Origin: an uncultured Burkholderiales bacterium
Lineage (GTDB): Bacteria > Pseudomonadota > Gammaproteobacteria > Burkholderiales > Burkholderiaceae
Direction of reading: 5' to 3'
Length of the DNA: 64,000 nucleotides
NCBI GenBank assembly: GCA_946480465.1
Contig: CAMLJY010000026.1
Location: 1 to 64,000, forward strand
Positions within the stretch are counted from its first letter, which is position 1. Every line of letters begins with the position of its first letter. Under the pieces are notes generated by a model. The model made no database searches and was not told where the DNA came from. It saw only the letters and a program-made list of their open reading frames with translations. This document shows positions 48,609 through 57,774 of the stretch, piece after piece. Both the position numbers and the translations under genes were made by a program.

Positions 48609-49427
48609 TCAGCGCACGGTCACCGGGGCGGAGCCCAGGCCGCTGCGCTGCAGCCAGTCGAACATCGAGTCGACGGTGACGGTTTCGATGCGGTCGGCGA
48701 ACCGCTTCTCGTTCGGGTGGTCGTCGAAGGCGACGTTGGCGGCCGTCGCCCGCGCCCCGAGGCGGGTGAAGGCACCCAGCCTCAGCACCGTCGGCTGGTA
48801 CTGCTTGACGACCAGCCAGGCCTGTGCGGTGTCGCGGTCGCGCGCATTGGCGGCGGTGGCCGCCAGCGTCTCCAGCGCCCACTGGTTGCTCTGCTGGTAC
48901 TTCGTCGACCACGGGTAGGCCACCATGTTGTAGCGGCGTTCGTTCATCGTGCCGACGCGGGCGTTGTCGCGCAGCAGCGGCAGCAGCTTCGCCTGCAGTT
49001 CGGGCGACAAGGCGACGAAAGCAGCCTCGTAGCGGTGCGGGTTGTCGAGGAAGAACTCGCCGAGACCCTGGCGGTACAGCGCCGCTTCGGCAGTGCCGCA
49101 ATGGTTCAGCTTGTGCATGACCCGCCACACGGCGGGTCCCTGCCCGCCTTCGCGCCCCTGCGGCTTGCCGTCCACCGCCTCACGGTAGGCGAAGCCCAGG
49201 TGCGAGTAGCGCAGGCCGTACTTGCCCAGGTCCTGACCGGCCCGTGCCAGCAGCAGCACCTGTGCGCCGCTGGCGTCCAGCGCCTTCGCGGTCGCGGCCG
49301 CCAGGTTCATGCCGCGTTCCACGCTCTGCGCCTCGGCCGGCTTCTGCTCGCAGGACCGGCCGGCCTGCGCGCCCAGCGCGGCCGTTGCCAGGCAGGCCGC
49401 GGCCAGCAACGCCTTGGCCGCCCTCAT
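48609..49427 (-). CDS. DUF2145 domain secreted protein
   Basis: A 272-residue exported protein of the DUF2145 family, function unknown. Signal peptide: residues 1-22, AKALLAAACLATAALGAQAG. The conserved blocks include LLARAGQDLGKYGLRYSHLG, VMHKLNHCGTAEAALYRQGL and RYNMVAYPWSTKYQQSNQWA; the H/C/N pattern hints at a papain- or NlpC-like amidase fold. The start ATG overlaps the stop of the upstream small gene by 4 bp, so the two are co-translated and probably act together in the periplasm. Confidence 0.85.
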   Translation of the reverse strand: MRAAKALLAAACLATAALGAQAGRSCEQKPAEAQSVERGMNLAAATAKALDASGAQVLLLARAGQDLGKYGLRYSHLGFAYREAVDGKPQGREGGQGPAVWRVMHKLNHCGTAEAALYRQGLGEFFLDNPHRYEAAFVALSPELQAKLLPLLRDNARVGTMNERRYNMVAYPWSTKYQQSNQWALETLAATAANARDRDTAQAWLVVKQYQPTVLRLGAFTRLGARATAANVAFDDHPNEKRFADRIETVTVDSMFDWLQRSGLGSAPVTVR

Positions 49428-49840
49428 CGGCTCACCCGCTCGTTGTAGAGCAGCGACTTGCCGATCTCGTTCGGGATGAAGGCGATCGCCTGGCCTGCGG
49501 CCGACAGCAGCCAGCCCGCGCTCATCGCCGTCACGACGACGCCGGTGCCGACCGCCGTGGCCGACTGGCCGGCCAGCTTGATCGACGCGCGGGCACCGTC
49601 CGAGGCCCGCTCCAGCACCCACACCGTGCCTTCGGCCGAGGCCTCGACGGCCACCACGGTCAGCGTGGCGCCGGCCGACAACACCAGGGCCGGGGCCGCT
49701 ACGACAACCGCCACCGGCAGCAGCGAGACGGCGCTGAGTTCAGAGGCGCCGTTGTGGGCGCGGGCCGGCTGCACCGCCGCCGTGAGGAGCGCGGCGGCTG
49801 CGGCGGTGGCGCACAGGGCGCGCTGGATTCGGTTCGACAT
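49424..49840 (-). CDS. Small secreted protein paired with DUF2145
   Basis: A 138-residue protein with a signal peptide (about residues 1-28, ending in AVQPARA) and two hydrophobic stretches: SLLPVAVVVAAPALVLSAGA and GTGVVVTAMSAGWLLSAAGQ. It is therefore periplasmic or inner-membrane bound. ATG at 49840 is used; a GTG at 49852 also opens the frame. Its stop overlaps the DUF2145 start. No function is known to me; the constant pairing suggests a joint role. Confidence 0.7.
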   Translation of the reverse strand: MSNRIQRALCATAAAAALLTAAVQPARAHNGASELSAVSLLPVAVVVAAPALVLSAGATLTVVAVEASAEGTVWVLERASDGARASIKLAGQSATAVGTGVVVTAMSAGWLLSAAGQAIAFIPNEIGKSLLYNERVSR

Positions 49841-49870
49841 GATGGGGCTCACTTTCGCGATTCGTCAGGT

Positions 49871-50335
49871 TCAGGCCTGCGGCTCGGCGCTGTCGCGGCG
49901 GCCTTGCAGGCGGGCTTCGAGAAGGTCGGCGTCGTGCGCATCGCGCAGCGTCTTGGCCAGCGTGAAGACCTGGGCGATCAGGAACAGCCAGCACACCAGC
50001 AGGTAGGACTTCCACACCGGCTGGATGTCCATGCGCCACAGGCCCCAGCCCGTCAGGCCCATCGCCAGGAAGAAGCCACCCCACACGACCAGCTTCCACA
50101 TCGGCGTGTCGATGGTGCGGTGCTGGTTGTCCCGCACGAACTTGGCCAGCGCGAAGGCGGTGGACAGGCAGAACACGTAGCCCATGACCATGAAGGCGCG
50201 GTCGATGTCGTCGCCCGGCAGCCAGGCCAGGCCGATGGCGCACAACGAGGCGGCAACGCCGAACGAGATCCAGACCTGCAGGCGCCAGGCCGAGCTGTCG
50301 CGACGGATCACGGGGGTGTTGTGGGGGGTGGACAT
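49871..50335 (-). CDS. YiaA/YiaB family inner membrane protein
   Basis: A 154-residue protein with two YiaAB two-helix units. The first is VWISFGVAASLCAIGLAWLP with GYVFCLSTAFALAKFVRDN (about residues 20-70). The second is WKLVVWGGFFLAMGLTGWGL with LLVCWLFLIAQVFTLAKTLR (about 80-135). A short charged C-terminus follows. YiaA and YiaB are inner-membrane proteins of unknown function. ATG at 50335 is preferred to one at 50365, which would add a basic decapeptide. It precedes the DUF2145 pair on the same strand. Confidence 0.8.
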   Translation of the reverse strand: MSTPHNTPVIRRDSSAWRLQVWISFGVAASLCAIGLAWLPGDDIDRAFMVMGYVFCLSTAFALAKFVRDNQHRTIDTPMWKLVVWGGFFLAMGLTGWGLWRMDIQPVWKSYLLVCWLFLIAQVFTLAKTLRDAHDADLLEARLQGRRDSAEPQA

Positions 50336-50430
50336 GGTCAGCCTCGAAGGCCGGTGGTTGAACATGGCCGCGATGGTGGGACTGCGGCCGAGTCAGTGCA
50401 ATGGCAAGCACCGCGGTTGAACCCAATGAA

Positions 50431-51705
50431 TCAAACGGTAGCGCCCGGCGATACCTTTGAAACCACACCTGCCGGCCGAGCGAGGTGGGCGCGGGTGTCG
50501 AAGACCGTGGTCCCGAGGCCGGCGCCATCGGCGCGCAGCACGCGCTTGAGCGCCAGGTCGAACAGCAGCGGATTGCGCCGCCGCAGGCCCTGCAACGGCC
50601 GCATCAGGGCCGCGTCGAGCAGGCCGGCGCGAACCAGCGCGGCCAGCGAATACAGCGGTCCCAGGCCCGGCAAGGGGTAGTCCGAGCCGTGCAGCAGCCG
50701 GGCGTGCCAGTCAGCGCGCGTGAGCACCGTGCGCCAGCAGTCCGGGCTGCGGTTGCGCTGGAACAGCGCGGAGACATCGCCGAGCAGCCGGCCGCCATGG
50801 CCGCGCTCGTCCATCAATCGCGCGAAGAGGCCGAAGGCCGGCACGGTACCGCGCTTCGGATGGTCCAGGTCCTCGGCACTGCCCAGCGAAGCGCAATGCG
50901 CGGCGATGACCCTGACGCCCGATTGAAGCGGCGCGCGCAGCAGCAGCGGATTGCCCAGCTCGTCGCGGCCGGCGCCGGGCACGGCATGCTCCTCGCCGCA
51001 ATGCACGATCAGCGGCAGGCCGGTCCCGGCGAGCCGATCGTAGAAGGGCCGCAGGCGGGCGTCGCACAGGTCGATGTTCATCGCGCTGGGCAGCCACTTG
51101 ATGGCCAGCGCACCGCCCGCCACGGCGCGGTCGAGCCGATCGATCGCGTCCTCGCGGTACGGGTGCACGGAAGCCACCCACGCGAAGCGCTCGGGCGCCG
51201 CCGCCGCGACCTGCGCGGCGTAGGCGTCCGGCACGTGGAAGGTACTCCAGTCGGGGCGTGCGCGGCCGCGATCGTCGTGGGCTTCGTCGAAGGCATAGAG
51301 CAGCCAGCACGCGCCCGCGGGAAAGTCCTCGGCGAGGCGGCGCAGCCGGCCGACGTAGGCGGCATCGATGGCCCGCGCATCGCTATCGACCCCGGCCGCG
51401 GACAGGATGAAGCGCCGCCGCAGGAACTCCACCGGATGCCACCACTGCAGCAGGTGCGGGTGGATGCGGCAGCCGGTGCCGCCGTCGCCCACGCCCAGCA
51501 GGTGCGCGTGGGCGTCCCACAGGGCGGCGGGTTCCAGACCATCGAAGGTGCGCGCGAGCAGGGCCTGCTCGGCGGCGTCCGGCGGGGGTGCCGGCAGCGG
51601 CGGCGCGGCCTCGGCCTCGTCGGCGGCGAGGCCGGTGAACAGCCCCGCGGCGGCTGCGGCACAACACCCCAGCAAGTGGCGGCGGCTGATCGGATGGCGA
51701 TGCAT
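50431..51705 (-). CDS. Tat-exported amidohydrolase family protein
   Basis: A 424-residue metal-dependent hydrolase of the amidohydrolase superfamily. MHRHPISRRHLLGCCAAAAA is a twin-arginine type signal (SRRHLLG). WDAHAHLLG (HxH metal ligands, about residue 65), IKWLPSAMNIDL, LIVHCGEEHAVPG, VIAAHCASLG and LLHGSDYPLPG are the sequential metal-site segments of a TIM-barrel amidohydrolase. Substrate unknown. ATG at 51705; divergent from the XRE regulator gene with 141 bp between them, so that regulator may control it. Confidence 0.82.
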   Translation of the reverse strand: MHRHPISRRHLLGCCAAAAAGLFTGLAADEAEAAPPLPAPPPDAAEQALLARTFDGLEPAALWDAHAHLLGVGDGGTGCRIHPHLLQWWHPVEFLRRRFILSAAGVDSDARAIDAAYVGRLRRLAEDFPAGACWLLYAFDEAHDDRGRARPDWSTFHVPDAYAAQVAAAAPERFAWVASVHPYREDAIDRLDRAVAGGALAIKWLPSAMNIDLCDARLRPFYDRLAGTGLPLIVHCGEEHAVPGAGRDELGNPLLLRAPLQSGVRVIAAHCASLGSAEDLDHPKRGTVPAFGLFARLMDERGHGGRLLGDVSALFQRNRSPDCWRTVLTRADWHARLLHGSDYPLPGLGPLYSLAALVRAGLLDAALMRPLQGLRRRNPLLFDLALKRVLRADGAGLGTTVFDTRAHLARPAGVVSKVSPGATV

Positions 51706-51846
51706 GTTGGGCGGTCGGGCTGTGGCACAGGGACGGCGATGCTGCGAGTCCGGGGCCCACCGGGCCAGCGTTCCGATGCGCAGGCCGCCGGAGCGCGCCA
51801 GCCGGTATCGAGTGCTGCTACCGTCGCGGCCCAGGAGCGCCGCACC

Positions 51847-52659
51847 ATGTCCACCACCCAAGCCCTGATCCAGGTCCTGAAGGCCGAGCTGAAGACCGCC
51901 GGCATGACCTACGCATCGCTCGCCCGCGAACTGAAGCTGGCGGAGTCCAGCGTCAAGCGCATGTTCGCGAAGGGCGACATGCCGCTGTCGCGCATCGACG
52001 ACATCTGCCGCGTGCTGAAGACCGACTTCGCCGAGCTGTCGCGCCAAGTGGCGGCCACCAAGACGTTGCGCCGCGAGCTGACGGCCGAGCAGGAAGCCGC
52101 GGTCGTCTCCGACCCCAAGCTGCTGCTGTGCGCCATCTGCGCCCTGAGCCAGTGGACGCTGGAACAGATCGTCGCCACCTACACGCTGACCGAGGCCGAG
52201 TGCATTGGCCGCTTCGTGCAGCTGGACCGGCTGGGCATCATCGAACTGCGGCCGATGAACCGCTACCGGCTGCAGCTGGACAAGACCTTCCGCTGGCGGC
52301 CCGACGGGCCCGTGATGCAGTACTTCCGCAGCAAGGTGGTGGGCGACTACTACAGCGGCGGCTTCGACGGCGAAGGCGAGATGCTGATGCTGGTACACGG
52401 CCAGATCGGCCGCAGCCTGGCCGCACTGTTCAACGAGCGGCTGCAGCGGGTGGCGCAGGACTTCGCGCAGCAGCACCTGGCCGACCAGAAGCTGCCGCCG
52501 GAGCAGAAGCGGCCCTACACGCTGATGATCGGCATGCGCTCGTGGCTGTTCGCGGCCTTCCGCGAGCTGAAGCGCGATGCGGATGCGCCGCTGCCCGCGG
52601 GCCCTGGCGTGGCGCCGATGGGCATCCAGCGCGTGCGCGACGGGCAGCGCCTGGGCTGA
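51847..52659 (+). CDS. XRE family helix-turn-helix regulator
   Basis: A 270-residue regulator. The N-terminal XRE-type helix-turn-helix (about residues 8-68) has YASLARELKLAESSVKRMFA and ISRIDDICRVL-like text following it. The larger C-terminal part (about 90-260) begins KLLLCAICALSQWTLEQIVA and seems to be a ligand or dimerisation domain seen in many betaproteobacterial XRE regulators. It is divergent from the amidohydrolase and convergent with the CoA-transferase gene (16 bp apart). ATG at 51847. Confidence 0.83.
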   Translation: MSTTQALIQVLKAELKTAGMTYASLARELKLAESSVKRMFAKGDMPLSRIDDICRVLKTDFAELSRQVAATKTLRRELTAEQEAAVVSDPKLLLCAICALSQWTLEQIVATYTLTEAECIGRFVQLDRLGIIELRPMNRYRLQLDKTFRWRPDGPVMQYFRSKVVGDYYSGGFDGEGEMLMLVHGQIGRSLAALFNERLQRVAQDFAQQHLADQKLPPEQKRPYTLMIGMRSWLFAAFRELKRDADAPLPAGPGVAPMGIQRVRDGQRLG

Positions 52660-52674
52660 CCGAGGGCCGGCTGC

Positions 52675-53892
52675 TCAGGCCTGCGAAGAGGCGGGCGGCC
52701 GCCCCAGCACCTCCGCCGTGTGCTCGCCCAGCGCCGGCGCCAGCGTGCGCAGCGTGCCGGGCGTGGCGCTGAGCTTGGGCACCACGCCGGGCACGTCCAG
52801 CGCCAGGCCGGAGGCGGTGGTAATGCGCTCGATCATGCGGCGTGCCCGGTAGTGCGGATCGGCGGCGATGTCGGCGACGGTATAGATGCGCCCGACCGGC
52901 ACGCTGGCCGCCTGCAGGGTGGCCACCACCTCGTGCACCGGCCGCTGCACGGTCCAGCAGGTGATCGCGGCATCCAACTCATCGGCCCGTGCGGCTCGCA
53001 AGGCGTTGTCCGCCAGGCCGGGATCCGCGGCCAGGTCGGCACGGCCGATGGCGGCCATCAGCCGCTTGAAGATCGAGTCGCCATTGCCGCCAATCACCAC
53101 CTGGCCGTCGGCGCAGCGGTAGGCGTTGCTGGGCGCGATGCCGGGCAGTGCCGAGCCGGCCGGCTGCCGCACCGTGCCGAAGGCGCTGTACTCCGGCAGC
53201 AGGCTCTCCATGCAGTTGAAGACGGCCTCGTACAGCGCCACGTCGACCACCTGGCCGCGTCCTTTGGGCGCTTGCGGCGATACGCTCGCAGCGCGAGCCT
53301 GCAGCGCCAGCAGCACGCCGATCACGCCATGCAGCGCCGCCAGCGTATCGCCCAGGCTCACGCCCGCGCGCACCGGCGGCCGGCCCGGCTCGCCCATCAG
53401 GTGGCGCAGGCCGCCCATCGCCTCCGCGACGACGGCGAAGCCGGGCAGGTCGCGGTAGGGCCCGTCCTGGCCATAGCCACTGATGCGCAGCATCACCAGG
53501 CCCGGGTTGTCGGCGCTGAGCAGCTCGTAGCCCAGGCCCCACTTCTCCAGCGTGCCGGGCTTGAAGTTCTCGATCAGCACGTCGGCCTCGGCGACCAGGC
53601 GGCGCACGTCGGCGCGGCCTTCGTCGGTGCGCAGGTCCAGAACCACGCTGCGCTTGTTGCGGCTCTGCACCTGCCACCAGACGCTGGTGCCCTCGTGCAG
53701 CAGGCGCCACTTGCGCAACGGGTCGCCCTCGCCCGGCGGCTCGATCTTGATGACGTCGGCGCCGAAGTCCGCCAGCGTCTTGCCGGCAAAGGGGCCGGCG
53801 ATCAGCTGGCCCAGTTCGATCACCTTCAGGCCCGCGAGCGGACCGCGCTGCGGCGCGCCGGGGGGCACGCCAGTGTCACTGCCTTGTTCCAT
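52675..53892 (-). CDS. CaiB/BaiF (type III) CoA-transferase
   Basis: A 405-residue family III CoA-transferase that moves CoA between carboxylic acids. LAGLKVIELGQLIAGPFAGK is the family N-terminus. FGADVIKIEPPGEGDPLRKW, NKRSVVLDLRTDEGR and VDVALYEAVFNCMESLLPEY (containing the candidate catalytic aspartate) are diagnostic. Substrate unknown. ATG at 53892, 36 bp downstream of the MOSC gene on the same strand, but no shared pathway is obvious. Confidence 0.9.
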   Translation of the reverse strand: MEQGSDTGVPPGAPQRGPLAGLKVIELGQLIAGPFAGKTLADFGADVIKIEPPGEGDPLRKWRLLHEGTSVWWQVQSRNKRSVVLDLRTDEGRADVRRLVAEADVLIENFKPGTLEKWGLGYELLSADNPGLVMLRISGYGQDGPYRDLPGFAVVAEAMGGLRHLMGEPGRPPVRAGVSLGDTLAALHGVIGVLLALQARAASVSPQAPKGRGQVVDVALYEAVFNCMESLLPEYSAFGTVRQPAGSALPGIAPSNAYRCADGQVVIGGNGDSIFKRLMAAIGRADLAADPGLADNALRAARADELDAAITCWTVQRPVHEVVATLQAASVPVGRIYTVADIAADPHYRARRMIERITTASGLALDVPGVVPKLSATPGTLRTLAPALGEHTAEVLGRPPASSQA

Positions 53893-53928
53893 GCGCCGGC
53901 ACTGTAGCGGGGCCGGCCGGGAGCCCGC

Positions 53929-54516
53929 TCAGTCCTTCTTGCGCCCCATGCGCGCACGGAACAGCTCGCGCAGGTTCACCTCCCGCGGGCCGGGCACCAG
54001 TTCGATCTCGTCGCCGGCCTGCACGCTGCCAGGCCGGATCACCGCCAGGTAGCTGCCGCAGTAGCCCGACTGCGTCATCAGCTTCACCGCCTGGTTGAAG
54101 CCCATCGCGAAGTTGAACTTGAAGCAAGGAAAACGCGGTTCGCTGACGGCCAGCTCGCAATTCGGCAGCAGCAGCCGGTCGCCGATCCACAGCTTGTCTT
54201 CCAGCAGGCCCTGCACCGTCAGGTTCTCGCCCATGCTGCCCGGCGTCACGGCGGCGTCCGGTGCGGCCACGCGGGCCTGCCCGCGCACCGTCTGCCAGAA
54301 CGGCAGGTGTTCGCTGGGGTAGGCGTACACCGCCTTCGTGAGCCCGCCGTGCACTGATGGGTCGGCCTGCTCGTCGCCTTCGAGCCCGAGCTGCTGCACG
54401 GCAACCTGGCCCTCGCGGGGCCGCTTGCGGATCGCGGTCAGCACCGGCTTGCCATCGATGTCGACGCGCTCGGTGCGGGTGGTGTTGACGCTGAGAACGC
54501 GTGCAGTGGCTGCCAT
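53929..54516 (-). CDS. MOSC domain protein (YiiM-like)
   Basis: A 195-residue protein of the MOSC superfamily (molybdenum cofactor sulfurase C-terminal-like), related to YiiM, which reduces N-hydroxylated bases. AVQQLGLEGDEQADPSVHGG and KAVYAYPSEHLPFW near the N-terminus, PGSMGENLTVQGLLEDKLWI in the middle and MTQSGYCGSYLAVIRPGSVQ with the conserved cysteine mark the family. ATG at 54516. It is divergent from pckG across a 438-bp gap. Confidence 0.85.
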   Translation of the reverse strand: MAATARVLSVNTTRTERVDIDGKPVLTAIRKRPREGQVAVQQLGLEGDEQADPSVHGGLTKAVYAYPSEHLPFWQTVRGQARVAAPDAAVTPGSMGENLTVQGLLEDKLWIGDRLLLPNCELAVSEPRFPCFKFNFAMGFNQAVKLMTQSGYCGSYLAVIRPGSVQAGDEIELVPGPREVNLRELFRARMGRKKD

Positions 54517-54954
54517 GTCGGGGTCGCGAGTGGGGAGTGGGAGCGGGGGCGCGTATCTTGGCGGAAACCCCGTCGGCCCGCGCCACGGCCGGCGGAAAGG
54601 CCCGGTCCAGCCCCTGCAACGTGCAGCAGTTCACGCGGCGCCGCACTTCCCTGCCCGCTCGGCCAGTGGGCGCCAATCCGGGCATCACTCCATGCTCGAT
54701 CCGCATAAGCCACCCCGGGAGCCAGTGGTTACCACCCCGGTACACTGGCTCGACAATCCCCTTCCCTCTGGCACGGAGACCCACCCACACGGGCTGCGCG
54801 GTAACTCGCCGAAACCTCACGACGGTTGACCGGCCCCTTCCGCATCCTCTCCACGCCACCTCCTCCCCCGCTTGGCGGCATTGGTCCAGCCCCTCGGACT
54901 TGCGTGAGGCTGAACCAATCCCGTCTCTTTGACATCCCGATGATTGGAGCTGCA
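54517..54954. other. 438-bp divergent intergenic region between the MOSC gene and pckG
   Basis: No supported gene lies here, although frames remain open. It must hold the promoters of both flanking genes and shows a striking inverted repeat at 54719-54751. A TTGACC at 54826 resembles a -35 box, but no convincing -10 follows, so no promoter is assigned. Confidence 0.6.
54719..54751. promoter_or_regulatory. Perfect 9-bp inverted repeat upstream of pckG
   Basis: GAGCCAGTG (54719-54727) and CACTGGCTC (54743-54751) flank a 15-bp centre that itself contains TACC and GGTA. As RNA it would give a 13-bp stem with a two-base bulge and a five-base loop; as DNA it could be an operator. It lies 203 bp before the pckG start. 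Its role is unknown. Confidence 0.6.
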
Positions 54955-56820
54955 ATGAACCGTCCCGCGATGGAAGGCCTGCGCCTGAACGTGCCGGCCT
55001 ATGTGAAGCACGCCCGCCTGGTGTCCTGGGTGGCCGAGATCGCCGCGCTGACCGAAGCGGCCGAGGTCTACTGGTGCGACGGGTCCGAAGCCGAATACGA
55101 CCGCCTGTGCCAGCGCCTGGTCGACGCCGGCACCTTCCGCAAGCTGAACCCCGAGCTGCGCCCGAACAGCTACCTGGCGCTGAGCGATCCCAGCGATGTC
55201 GCCCGCGTCGAGGACCGCACCTTCATCTGCAGCGAGCAACAGGACGACGCCGGCCCCACCAACAACTGGATGGCGCCGGCCGAGATGCGCAAGCTGCTGC
55301 AAACCGGCGACCAGGCCCTGTTCCGCGGCTGCATGCGTGGCCGCACGATGTACGTGGTGCCGTTCTCGATGGGCCCGCTGGGCTCGCCGATCGCGCACAT
55401 CGGCGTCGAGCTGTCCGACAGCGCCTACGTCGCCGTGAACATGCGCATCATGACCCGCATGGGCAGCAAGGTGTTCGACGTGCTGGGCGAGGACGGCGAC
55501 TTCGTTCCTTGCGTGCACACGGTCGGCGCCCCGCTGCTGCCGGGGCAGCAGGACGCCCGCTGGCCCTGCAACAAGACCAAGTACATCGTCCACTATCCCG
55601 AAACGCGCGAGATCTGGAGCTACGGCTCCGGCTATGGCGGCAATGCGCTGCTCGGCAAGAAATGCTTCGCGCTGCGCATCGCCTCCACCATGGGCCGCGA
55701 CCAGGGCTGGCTGGCCGAGCACATGCTGATCCTCGGTGTCACCTCGCCCGCGGGCAAGAAGTACCACGTCGCCGCCGCGTTCCCCAGTGCCTGCGGCAAG
55801 ACCAATTTCGCGATGCTGGTGCCGCCCAAGGCCTTCGAAGGGTGGAAGGTCACGACCATCGGCGACGACATCGCCTGGATCAAGCCCGACGCCACGGGCC
55901 GCCTGCGCGCAATCAACCCCGAAGCCGGCTATTTCGGCGTCGCGCCCGGCACCAATTACAAGACCAACCCGAATTGCATGGACTCGCTCCGCCGCGACGT
56001 GATCTTCACGAACGTCGCGCTGACGGATGACGGCGACGTCTGGTGGGAAGGCATGACCGACGCCCCGCCGGCCCACCTGATCGACTGGCAAGGCCAGGAC
56101 TGGACGCCCGAGCGCGCGAAGGAAACTGGCGCCAAAGCCGCGCACCCGAATGCGCGCTTCACGGTGGCCGCCACCAACAACCCGGTGCTGGATGCCGACT
56201 GGGATTCGACCGAGGGCGTGACGATCGACGCCTTCATCTTCGGCGGCCGCCGCTCCACCACGGTGCCCTTGGTCACCGAAGCGCGCAGCTGGGCCGAAGG
56301 CGTCTACATGGCGGCCACGATGGGCTCGGAAACAACGGCCGCCGCAGCCGGCGCGCAGGGCGTGGTGCGCCGCGACCCGTTCGCGATGCTGCCCTTCATG
56401 GGCTACCACATGGGCGACTACTTCGCGCACTGGCTCAAGCTGGGAGCCTCCCTGCAGGCCCAGGGCGCCGCGTTGCCCAAGATCTACTGCGTCAACTGGT
56501 TCCGCAAGGGCGCGGACGGCAAGTTCGTCTGGCCGGGCTACGGCGAGAACATGCGCGTGCTGAAGTGGATGCTGGACCGCGTCGATGGCTTGGCCGGCGG
56601 CGAGCAGACGCTCTTCGGCACCAGCCCGCGTTATGACGACCTCAGCTGGACGGGCCTGGACTTCACCCGTGCGCAGTACCAGACCGTCACCACGGTCGAC
56701 CACGCGGCCTGGCAGCAGGAGCTGAAGCTGCACGACGAACTGATGGACCAGCTGTCGACGCGCTTGCCGGCGCAGCTGCGCACGCTGAAGTCCGAGCTGG
56801 AAGCACGCCTGGCGTCCTGA
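54955..56820 (+). CDS. pckG: Phosphoenolpyruvate carboxykinase (GTP)
   Basis: A 621-residue enzyme converting oxaloacetate and GTP to phosphoenolpyruvate, GDP and CO2, the first step of gluconeogenesis. [16 protein letters not shown] (near residue 278) is the kinase P-loop with its mobile cysteine, and [15 protein letters not shown] is the second kinase motif. [15 protein letters not shown] and FPSACGKTN together mark the GTP type. The frame opens at 54826, but [20 protein letters not shown] at 54955 is the normal start, with GGAGC before it. It would let the cell grow on organic acids and complements the glycerol and glycolate genes. Confidence 0.96.
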   Translation: MNRPAMEGLRLNVPAYVKHARLVSWVAEIAALTEAAEVYWCDGSEAEYDRLCQRLVDAGTFRKLNPELRPNSYLALSDPSDVARVEDRTFICSEQQDDAGPTNNWMAPAEMRKLLQTGDQALFRGCMRGRTMYVVPFSMGPLGSPIAHIGVELSDSAYVAVNMRIMTRMGSKVFDVLGEDGDFVPCVHTVGAPLLPGQQDARWPCNKTKYIVHYPETREIWSYGSGYGGNALLGKKCFALRIASTMGRDQGWLAEHMLILGVTSPAGKKYHVAAAFPSACGKTNFAMLVPPKAFEGWKVTTIGDDIAWIKPDATGRLRAINPEAGYFGVAPGTNYKTNPNCMDSLRRDVIFTNVALTDDGDVWWEGMTDAPPAHLIDWQGQDWTPERAKETGAKAAHPNARFTVAATNNPVLDADWDSTEGVTIDAFIFGGRRSTTVPLVTEARSWAEGVYMAATMGSETTAAAAGAQGVVRRDPFAMLPFMGYHMGDYFAHWLKLGASLQAQGAALPKIYCVNWFRKGADGKFVWPGYGENMRVLKWMLDRVDGLAGGEQTLFGTSPRYDDLSWTGLDFTRAQYQTVTTVDHAAWQQELKLHDELMDQLSTRLPAQLRTLKSELEARLAS

Positions 56821-56875
56821 CGCCAGGAACTTGCCGACGCCGCCCCACGGCGGCGGAGGCGGCCGATAGACTGCA

Positions 56876-56907
56876 CGCGCCCGCCATACCGGCGGGCGCG
56901 CCCGTTT
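56876..56907 (+). terminator. Rho-independent terminator of pckG
   Basis: A perfect 10-bp GC-rich stem, CGCGCCCGCC and GGCGGGCGCG, with a five-base ATACC loop is followed by CCCGTTTT. It lies 56 bp after the pckG stop and just before the next gene, the best intrinsic terminator in the window. Confidence 0.8.
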
Positions 56908-56920
56908 TCGCCGTCCCCCG

Positions 56921-57703
56921 ATGCGCCTGCAACTGCTGTCCGACCTGCACCTCGAGTCCGAGCAATTCGACCCCGCCCCGGCGCCGGGTGCCGATCTGCT
57001 GGTGCTGGCCGGCGACATCGACGCGACCTGGGCCGCCTTCGACCGTTTCCGCGGCTGGCCGGTGCCGGTGCTGGCGGTTGCGGGCAACCATGAATTCGAC
57101 GGCCGGGAACTGAACGAGGCCTGGCCCGCGCTGCGCGAGCGCTGCGACGACTGCGGCATCCGGCTGTTGGAGCGCGACAGCGTGGTCATCGAGGGCCGGG
57201 ACGGACAGCGTGTTCGCTTCGTCGGCACGGTCCGCTGGTCCGACTTCGATCTCTTCGGACCGGCCCGCCGGCCGCAGGCCATGCGCGCAGCGCAGTACTT
57301 CCTTCGCCTGATGGGCTCGACCAGCGATGGCTGCCCACTGGACGCGGAACGCCTGCGCGACATCTCACTCGACTGTCGGCGCTGGTTGGCCGATACGCTG
57401 CGGCAAAGCGGTGACTGGCACGCCACGGTGGCCATCACTCACTTCGGGCCCAGCCTGCGCAGTGCCGATCCGCGCTTCGGCGCCCAGCCGGGCACGGCGA
57501 GCTTCTGCAACGCGGACGATGACCTGGTCCCGCTGGCCGACCTGTGGCTGCATGGCCACCTGCATTGCCGGCACGATTACGCGGTCGAACGGCCGGGGCG
57601 CGCACCGTCCCGGGTGGTCTGCCACGCCATGGGACTGGCGCGCAAGGGCGAAGCACTCGGCTTCGATCCCCTGCGCCTGATCGACGTGCCACGTGCAGCT
57701 TGA
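56921..57703 (+). CDS. Calcineurin-like metallophosphoesterase
   Basis: A 260-residue metal-dependent phosphoesterase with all five metal-site segments in order: LQLLSDLHLE (D and H), LVLAGDID, VAGNHEFDG (GNHE), AITHFGPS and WLHGHLHCRHDYAV (GHLH). The family cleaves phosphomono- or diesters with two metal ions; the substrate is unknown. ATG at 56921, just beyond the pckG terminator, so it needs its own promoter. Confidence 0.88.
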   Translation: MRLQLLSDLHLESEQFDPAPAPGADLLVLAGDIDATWAAFDRFRGWPVPVLAVAGNHEFDGRELNEAWPALRERCDDCGIRLLERDSVVIEGRDGQRVRFVGTVRWSDFDLFGPARRPQAMRAAQYFLRLMGSTSDGCPLDAERLRDISLDCRRWLADTLRQSGDWHATVAITHFGPSLRSADPRFGAQPGTASFCNADDDLVPLADLWLHGHLHCRHDYAVERPGRAPSRVVCHAMGLARKGEALGFDPLRLIDVPRAA

Positions 57704-57774
57704 CGCCGCGCACACCAGGCTCACCAGCCCGTGCCACACTGGCCCGCGCCCCAAGACACGAAGGAGGTCCGCTG

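Noticed and set aside
46657..48918. 753-codon plus-strand frame
   Set aside because: Antisense to the MFS-PlsC fusion; Gln/His/Asp-rich shadow without recognisable motifs.
54817..57438. 873-codon minus-strand frame
   Set aside because: Antisense to pckG and the metallophosphoesterase, both certain genes.
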